Assembly (NCBI GenBank): GCA_021401465.1
Contig: JADDMT010000051.1
Location: 142,162 to 206,161 of the forward strand
Direction of reading: 5' to 3'
DNA length: 64,000 bases
Source: Teratosphaeria epicoccoides
Taxonomy: Eukaryota; Ascomycota; Dothideomycetes; Mycosphaerellales; Teratosphaeriaceae
Shown here: piece by piece, positions 58,067-64,000 of the stretch
Layout of the letters: every line of letters starts with the position of its first letter
How positions within the stretch are numbered: position 1 is the first letter of the stretch
Made by a program: the position numbers and the translations under genes
Notes under the pieces: model-generated
What the model was told of the DNA's origin: nothing
The model's database searches: none
Seen by the model: the letters and a program-made list of their open reading frames with translations, nothing else

Positions 58067-59441
58067 ATGTCTCACCGGAAGTTCGAAGCCCCTCGCCACG
58101 GCTCGTTGGCCTTCTTGCCCAGGAAGCGCGCTGCCCGTCACCGAGGAAAGGTGCGCATCAAAATATCATGAATTGAAGGACTAAATGAATACTGGCAGGA
58201 AATTGGTGCTGATACTTGATATTGATTGACAGGTCAAGTCCTTCCCCAAGGATGACCAGAAGAAGGCATGTCACTTGACGGCTGCCATGGGCTACAAGGC
58301 GGGCATGACCACCATCGTGCGCGACCTCGACCGCCCCGGTGCCAAGCTGCACAAGAAGGAGATCGTCGAGGCTGCCACAGTCATCGAAACTCCTCCGGTA
58401 CGAGATATGGCGCCAATACCATTCATGGCATGCGCTGATCCGTCCTTCTTGCTTACAGATGGTCGTTGTCGGCCTGGTTGGCTACATCGAGACTCCCCGC
58501 GGCCTGCGCTCATTGACCACTGTCTGGGCTGAGCACCTGTCCGACGAGCTCAAGAGGCGATTCTACAAGAACTGGTACAAGAGCAAGAAGAAGGCCTTCA
58601 CCAAGTACGCCAAGAAGCACGCCGAGGAGGGCGGCAAGAACATCACCCGCGACCTCGAGCGCATCAAGAAATACTGCACCGTCGTCCGCGTCCTCGCCCA
58701 CACCCAGCTCAGCAAGACCCCGCTCAAGCAGAAGAAGGCACACTTGATGGAGATTCAGGTCAATGGTGGCTCCGTCGCCGACAAGGTCGACTTTGGCCAC
58801 GGTCTCTTCGAGAAGCCTGTCGAGATCGACTCCATCTTCGAGCAGGACGAGATGATCGACGCCATTGCCGTGACCAAGGGTCATGGTTTCCAAGGTGTGA
58901 CCAGCAGATGGGGCACCAAGAAGCTACCGCGCAAGACACACAAGGGTCTGCGCAAGGTCGCTTGTATCGGTGCATGGCATCCTTCTCACGTCCAGTGGAC
59001 CGTCGCTCGTGCCGGTCAAATGGGCTACCACCACCGTACCTCGGTCAACCACAAAATCTACCGCATTGGCAAGGGCAGTGACGAGGGCAACGCTTCCACC
59101 GAATACGACGTCAGCAAGAAGCGAATCACTCCGTATGTTTTCGTTCACCCAACTGCTGAAATACGGCATGCTGACACTACTTCAGTCTCGGTGGCTTCGT
59201 TCGCTACGGCGAGGTCAAGAACGACTTCGTCCTCCTCAAGGGCTCCGTCCCAGGTGTCAAGAAGCGGGTCATCACCCTCCGCAAGTCCATGTTCGTCCAC
59301 ACCAGCCGTCGCGCGCTCGAGAAGGTCGAGCTCAAGTGGATCGACACCTCCAGCAAGTTCGGTCACGGCGCATACCAGACGCCGGCCGAGAAGAAGCAGT
59401 TCTTCGGTACGCTCAAGAAGGATCTCATCGAGAAGGTCTAG
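58067..59441 (+). CDS. RPL3: 60S ribosomal protein L3 (uL3)
   Basis: Four exons: 58067-58150, 58233-58397, 58459-59132, 59186-59441; 392 residues (yeast 387). The N-terminus MSHRKFEAPRHGSLAFLPRK is essentially invariant. The peptidyl-transferase-proximal tip region around GAWHPSHVQWTVARAGQMGYHHRT is intact, including the His methylated in yeast (within GAWHPS). Codon use is strongly biased to C-ending codons, as expected for a highly expressed gene. Confidence 0.98.
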
Positions 59442-59721
59442 ACGTGGCTCTTACTTGCCGGGCATGGTAAAATGGGATGGCGATTTGGCGTGACGTTCCA
59501 TGGCCGAGAGCCCGCTGTCCGTTTATGAGACAGACGCCGGCTTGTGGATAGCATTGAATGATTACACATGCCTCGCTGTCCTCAAACTTCTCCATTTCAA
59601 AATCGCGATTGTTGATGCCTTGAATCGAGAGCCAGGTGCGCCCAAGAGGAGCGATCCACTTCTTGGTGCATAGGTCGATCTCCACGACTCCGCATTGACT
59701 GCACAACATAGGCATTCGACG

Positions 59722-60159
59722 TCAAACCCGACAAGCCTCTTGATCGCCACAACATCCACGTGACTGGGACCCAAGACGCAGGTCGCTTGTCGCTACATAT
59801 TCTGCATCGCCATTCTCATTGTCATCATGCCGACTATCGCGTGTTGAACTTCTCCTGAGCTCTGCATCACTCGAATTGCATGACGACTTAGTCGGAACTA
59901 TCTCCGACGACTTCCGGCCGAAAAGGCCAAACAGGCCACCCTTCTTTTCCTTCTTCGAAGACAAAGGCTCGCTCGTTCTTCTCTTCCAGCATCCCAAACG
60001 ATGTACTCCTAGTCCTAGGCACCATTCCACTTCCTCAGCACCGGCATCGAGGTCCCAGCTTTCACCAGACAATGCCAGAACATCGACTCGAGACGTCCCC
60101 AGCAGTCGACGAGCTCCTGCCTCGTCCCCACGACCTGACTCGTCCAACGTGATCGCCAT
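59722..60159 (-). CDS. Hypothetical protein, low support
   Basis: A 145-codon frame with a Lys-rich KKEKKGGLFGLFGRK stretch and Ser/Asp-rich regions. No domain is recognised and a competing frame exists on the other strand. Recorded because the basic Gly-Phe segment looks coding-like, but it may be chance. The rest of 59442-60951 shows no gene. Confidence 0.2.
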   Translation of the reverse strand: MAITLDESGRGDEAGARRLLGTSRVDVLALSGESWDLDAGAEEVEWCLGLGVHRLGCWKRRTSEPLSSKKEKKGGLFGLFGRKSSEIVPTKSSCNSSDAELRRSSTRDSRHDDNENGDAEYVATSDLRLGSQSRGCCGDQEACRV

Positions 60160-60951
60160 GTGCGTGACTGTCCTCCCATGCTCTCTTCACATGCTCGGCT
60201 CTGCACCCAGCTTTACCTTACATTGGCATCAGCCTTGTCTACGACGTCACGGAGCGCAGGATTTCAAGTGCAGGTGCGACGAGCTAGGTGGTCCACTGAA
60301 GCAATATGCAGAATGTCGTTCAGGTCGCTTGGGAGGCTCAAAAAGTCCTTGGGAAAGACTCTCTTTCTAGTCTGGAGACACTGGGTTCAATTGAGCACGA
60401 TGGGATAGGTGTGCCTTTGCTCGTGCAATCATTCCTGTCGACGATGATGAGATGTATAATGTATAGCAGCCATTGCGATCGAAGTATTGCTTAGGAGGGA
60501 AGATTGCGCGCGGACCCGCAAGGCCGCGGATGTGGTTCTTCTGGTTCATCAATGAAACCCTATGTTACAAGCGCTTCCATGCTTTCGCAGCAGTATCTCC
60601 GAGGCTCCGTGTGGTACATTGCTCCTCCGGCAGTCTTCAGGGAACGTCGAGCGAGGGGCTGGGTCAGGCGGTCCCACATCGCTGTTGGGTCCGAAAGCAG
60701 CCCGACCCGACCCATGCAGCAGTCTCACTATCGTTGCACAACCACTTGAGTACCTTTCTATTGTTTGGTGAGTCCCACTGGTCGCGAGGTAAGGTGTCCG
60801 ATGTAAGACGAGCCTGTATCACGAGAACACCGCAGTAGCGTATGTGGTGACTACAAGCCACTGCAGAAAATTATAGATAGGAGTGATAGCGCTCATCCGA
60901 AAATACCATGCATTTGAAACATCACCAAACGGCGATATACCTATTTAATAG

Positions 60952-60964
60952 TTATGAGCCCGGG
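60952..60964 (+). other. Probable primer-binding site, half-tRNA initiator Met
   Basis: TTATGAGCCCGGG is complementary to the anticodon stem-loop of eukaryotic initiator tRNA-Met (GGGCUCAUAA). Copia and several fungal relatives prime from such an internally cleaved tRNA half. It lies 123 bp before the gag start, the right place. Confidence 0.65.
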
Positions 60965-61086
60965 TCGCGATTCCGCAGACTCTCAAGTTTGATAATCCTG
61001 AGAGACTACTCAATCGCTAGAACGCATCGTTTGCAAACTGAATATCACTCGCAATTCAAATTTGCATCCTACGCTACTCATCCACA

Positions 61087-62754
61087 ATGGAGAAATTCGA
61101 CATGAACTCATTGGCTACAGCTCTCAGCACTATGCCAAAAGACGAGATCCTGTTCGATTTCACCAAATACGACAAGTGGCACAATGAAGCCAAGGCCAAG
61201 GCCATCAATCTTGAGATCTGGCAGTACTTCACTGACGAGCCAGGGGTCATGAGAGAGGCTGAGCCAGTACCTCCAGTCATGATGGCTCGTCCAAACTTTC
61301 CTCCAATGAACGCTACCCAGGAAGAACGTTACAACTACGAGAATGCGAAAGAGCTATGGACTGAAGCCAAGGCCGACTTCTCATACGCGACCAAACAATA
61401 CGAACGATTCACCAACCGCAGAACGATATTCAAGATGTATCTTGACAAAACGATCCCAAGTATGTATTTAACGGAACTAAATACCAACCGAACGACACTG
61501 GCTCAGTGGTGGGACTTCATTGCGACAAACCTCTCTCCAACGGATGAGAACCGTCGCCAGATGCTCACTGATGAGAACCTGACTCTCAGGAACAGTGGAC
61601 AAGTTGAGACAATTGAGAACTGGTTTATGGAATGGCTTGACCACGAGGCAAAGCTCATCCGCTACAATCATGAACTCCAGCATGCAGTCGTTGAGGACTT
61701 CTGCAGAGCCTTCGAGTCCACGATTGATCTAACTACTGGTCGGATGGCAGCCACTCAGGCCAATCTATCATCCGCAGTTAATTTCTGCAGGAACTTCATC
61801 AGGCGCAGACCAGCAAATCTCCAAGTCACTGGATCCCAGGTTCATGCCACCTTTAGTGGTGTAGCTCCACCTTCACAAAGTGCGTCGTCAGTGGATGATA
61901 CAGCAGTAGGAACTTCAGTCAACCCACGACCAGAACAGCCACGACGTCAGAAAACATGCTCAAACTGGACAGGGAAAACTGCAGACAAGGCCTGCGTCGG
62001 ATTATGGAGCTGCCCGACTGTCAATCACAAGATCAGGCCAGCACTGGACGAGATGTCAGGCGAAGATCGCCGAGCATTCCAGTACTATCAACAAGTCCTT
62101 AGAAATAATCGCGATAAGTGCATGACCCAAGCTCAGAAGTTCGGAGATCCTGAAGCTATCAAGATCTGGAAGAAGACCCATGGCAGCAACATCTCAGTAG
62201 CAAAAAAGTCAATCGGACAATCAGCTAATGTAGCCATTGCCACTACAGTGCACACAACTAGGCACTCGGTGTTTGCTACCCAGATCAAGAGCAGTGCAGC
62301 GATTACTATGCTTCTGGATGGCGGATCAAATGTGCATATCATCAACACTCCATACATTGGGATGTTCATGCCTACGAGGTATCCTTCGGAGGTGACTGTT
62401 AGGTCTGGAAAATCAATTACCAAGCCAGTGGTTCAGGGAAACCTGACAGTGGACATCAGAGGTTGTGATGGCGAGCCAATTGAGCTGAAACTGAGAGATG
62501 TACTACTTGTCCCCGGCTTCCACGTCAATATCATCTCAGAAGAGGTGATGTTTGAGGACTGCGGACTGTTCTACAACCGCAGAGCTGGTCAGTGGCTGGA
62601 TGAACACGACAACCCGGTTGTGACAGTAGTGAAGGATCAGAGATTGTCGTGGATTGAGCTGATACAACGTGAGGTGGACACATCTTCGCCGGATGTCACC
62701 CGGTGGCCATCACGAGAAGATGGCTCGCCAATGTCAGTTGCAGAAGCTCTTTAG
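61087..62754 (+). CDS. Copia gag-protease
   Basis: 555 codons. The N-terminal part (to about 290) is the gag/UBN2-like region. A Cys/His cluster at about 294-318 (C-x11-C-x5-C-x4-H) replaces the canonical CX2CX4HX4C knuckle. The aspartic protease motif is LLDGGSNVHI, with DGG in place of the usual DSG/DTG, then LRDVLLVPGFHVNIIS, the normal C-terminal half of the fold. The frame ends at TAG 62752-62754, followed by CAA and a second TAG. Confidence 0.82.
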   Translation: MEKFDMNSLATALSTMPKDEILFDFTKYDKWHNEAKAKAINLEIWQYFTDEPGVMREAEPVPPVMMARPNFPPMNATQEERYNYENAKELWTEAKADFSYATKQYERFTNRRTIFKMYLDKTIPSMYLTELNTNRTTLAQWWDFIATNLSPTDENRRQMLTDENLTLRNSGQVETIENWFMEWLDHEAKLIRYNHELQHAVVEDFCRAFESTIDLTTGRMAATQANLSSAVNFCRNFIRRRPANLQVTGSQVHATFSGVAPPSQSASSVDDTAVGTSVNPRPEQPRRQKTCSNWTGKTADKACVGLWSCPTVNHKIRPALDEMSGEDRRAFQYYQQVLRNNRDKCMTQAQKFGDPEAIKIWKKTHGSNISVAKKSIGQSANVAIATTVHTTRHSVFATQIKSSAAITMLLDGGSNVHIINTPYIGMFMPTRYPSEVTVRSGKSITKPVVQGNLTVDIRGCDGEPIELKLRDVLLVPGFHVNIISEEVMFEDCGLFYNRRAGQWLDEHDNPVVTVVKDQRLSWIELIQREVDTSSPDVTRWPSREDGSPMSVAEAL

Positions 62755-62760
62755 CAATAG

Positions 62761-64000
62761 GAAATCGACAGCTGCAAGAAGGCCTTTGCAGCGCAGTCTA
62801 GCTGGCAGCCACTGCGGAACAGGAAGATGTCACCAGCACTTACTCACAGAGTGCTTGGCCACATCTCTAAAGACAGGATCGACCACATACCGAAGGCGGT
62901 CATTGGCGTGAGCCTTGCTGAAGATACGCCTGCTCCGTTGACCAACGAGTGCGAGACTTGCGCACTTTCCAAAAGCAAGCGAGTTATCTCAAGGAGACAG
63001 CAATTCCGGACGAGACTCTCATCACCGTTTGGCGATATCGCAATGGACATTGCGGAGTTTGATTCGGCGTTCAATGGTCATAGGTACATGGTGCATGCCT
63101 ATGATGCCGACACCAAGTTGCACTTCGTCTGGACGATGGTATCCTACGGACAAGGAGATCTTCTCGCCTGCTATCAGGAACTGCGGCGGTTTGTAAAAAA
63201 TTTTGGTCGGGAAATATATGTTCTGACCACCGACAATGACCGTTGTCTGGGTCTTGTCTTCAGGTCTGTTCTTCGATCAGACAACGTGCTGTGGAAACGG
63301 ACAGCGGCATACACTCCAGAACAGGATCCTGCAGAGAGAGGTGGTCGATCGGTGATTCAACTAGCGAGGTCCCTAGCGATTGATGGGAATTTACCTGAAA
63401 ACCTCTGGCCGGAGTTAGTCGTAGCAGCTGCGTACATCCTCAATCGGTCACCAACCCCGTCAATCAGCTACAAGACTCCATTTGAAGCATGTTGCGGCAA
63501 AAAGCCCAGTATTGCCCACATGTTCGTGGTCGGGGCGAGAGCGTACGCTCACAAGACCCGCGACGGTGACCCACCGAAGAGAGCGAAACTACGGGCTCGT
63601 GCGCACATTGGATATTTGGTCGGCTTTGAGGGTCACAACATTTATCGCATCTGGATCCCGTCGAAAGGAGTGATAATCCGGACCAGAGATGTGATCTTCG
63701 ATGAGTCCAAGAGATACTGTGAGCGGGATATCGACCTTGCGGCAGTTATCGACTCAGGCATTGATGCAGCAGTGGATCTACAGGAGCCGCAAGGGGCGTT
63801 TGAATCGCAGTTTGATGACTTGGTCTTTGAGACGTCAGCTGTCCGCAGGGACGTGCAACCAGCTGGGGGGGTGGACTCTCAGGACTCTCCAATGGACGAT
63901 ATTGATCAACTGTATCATCCAGAACCGGAATTTGAGTATGAGATTACGCGAAGTTTTCCGCCAGGCGAGCAGGAACCAAGCCAACACTTCTTTGAAAACA
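62761..64000 (+). CDS. Copia integrase (partial, same frame as gag)
   Basis: The frame is open from 62761 to the window end with no ATG obviously used as a start. The zinc-binding pre-integrase region reads HRVLGH...CETC. Core residues are Asp in DIAMDIAE, Asp in LTTDNDR, and Glu in DPAERGG, a complete DDE set. The GKKPSIAHMFVVGARAYAH segment and the following acidic linker match the end of Copia integrases. Being in the same frame as gag-protease, it would need read-through of two TAG codons, or splicing, to form a polyprotein. Confidence 0.8.

Larger units (their letters stand above)
60952..64000 (+). mobile_element. Ty1/Copia-type LTR retrotransposon, 5' part (continues past window)
   Basis: The order half-tRNA primer site, gag, protease, integrase is diagnostic of Copia (Pseudoviridae), where integrase precedes reverse transcriptase. 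The element runs off the end of the window, so reverse transcriptase, RNase H and the 3' LTR are not seen. The 5' LTR should end just before 60952 but its limits cannot be set without the second copy. Two in-frame TAG codons interrupt the coding frame between protease and integrase; otherwise it is open throughout. Confidence 0.88.

Noticed and set aside
1..64000. CRISPR arrays, bacterial operons, ribosomal RNA
   Set aside because: Nothing of the kind is present; gene structure is eukaryotic throughout.

Overview
The window reads as nuclear DNA of a filamentous ascomycete fungus. Introns are short (47-81 bp), GT-AG and occasionally GC-AG. Three Zn2Cys6 regulators, an iterative PKS-NRPS, a UstYa-type oxidase, an ADAM protease and a Copia retrotransposon are all typical of Pezizomycotina. 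The gene mix would suit a Dothideomycete, but I cannot name a species. All gene models below were joined by hand from splice signals and frame; none has been checked against transcripts or databases.

Layout. 0.3-9 kb: general metabolism and transport (Ldh2-type dehydrogenase, a Zn2Cys6 regulator, a PLP aminotransferase, a two-exon SPX/phosphate transporter of the Pho90/91 type). 9.5-10.8 kb: an MFS transporter relic and a haloacid-dehalogenase-like enzyme. 11.8-42.5 kb: a secondary-metabolite cluster with a 3969-residue PKS-NRPS, two cytochromes P450, a trans-acting enoyl reductase, two FAD monooxygenases, an SdhC (succinate dehydrogenase cytochrome b subunit), a DMT/EamA transporter, a UstYa-like oxidase, an O-methyltransferase and a Zn2Cys6 regulator. 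43.6-53.5 kb: an MlrC-like metallopeptidase, an ADAM protease, a third Zn2Cys6 regulator and two candidate secreted cysteine-containing proteins. 56-59.4 kb: two housekeeping genes, Sec61 alpha and ribosomal protein L3, divergently transcribed. 61-64 kb: the 5' part of a Ty1/Copia element that runs off the window.

How the cluster may work. The PKS-NRPS would build a methylated polyketide, with enoyl reduction supplied in trans, and join it to an amino acid. Its terminal reductase-like domain has Phe where the catalytic Tyr is expected, so release as a tetramic acid by Dieckmann cyclisation is likely. P450s, flavin monooxygenases, the UstYa-like oxidase and the O-methyltransferase would then tailor it, possibly to a 4-hydroxy-2-pyridone. 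Some members of that class (atpenins, harzianopyridone) inhibit mitochondrial complex II at the ubiquinone site. An SdhC gene sits inside the cluster and differs from ordinary fungal SdhC exactly at positions linked to complex II inhibitor resistance, so it is a strong candidate self-resistance gene.

A shared cis-element supports one regulon: CCG-N6-CCG (or its complement) occurs in all six cluster promoter regions examined, about 160-390 bp upstream of the start codons, and a 16-bp version is identical in two of them.
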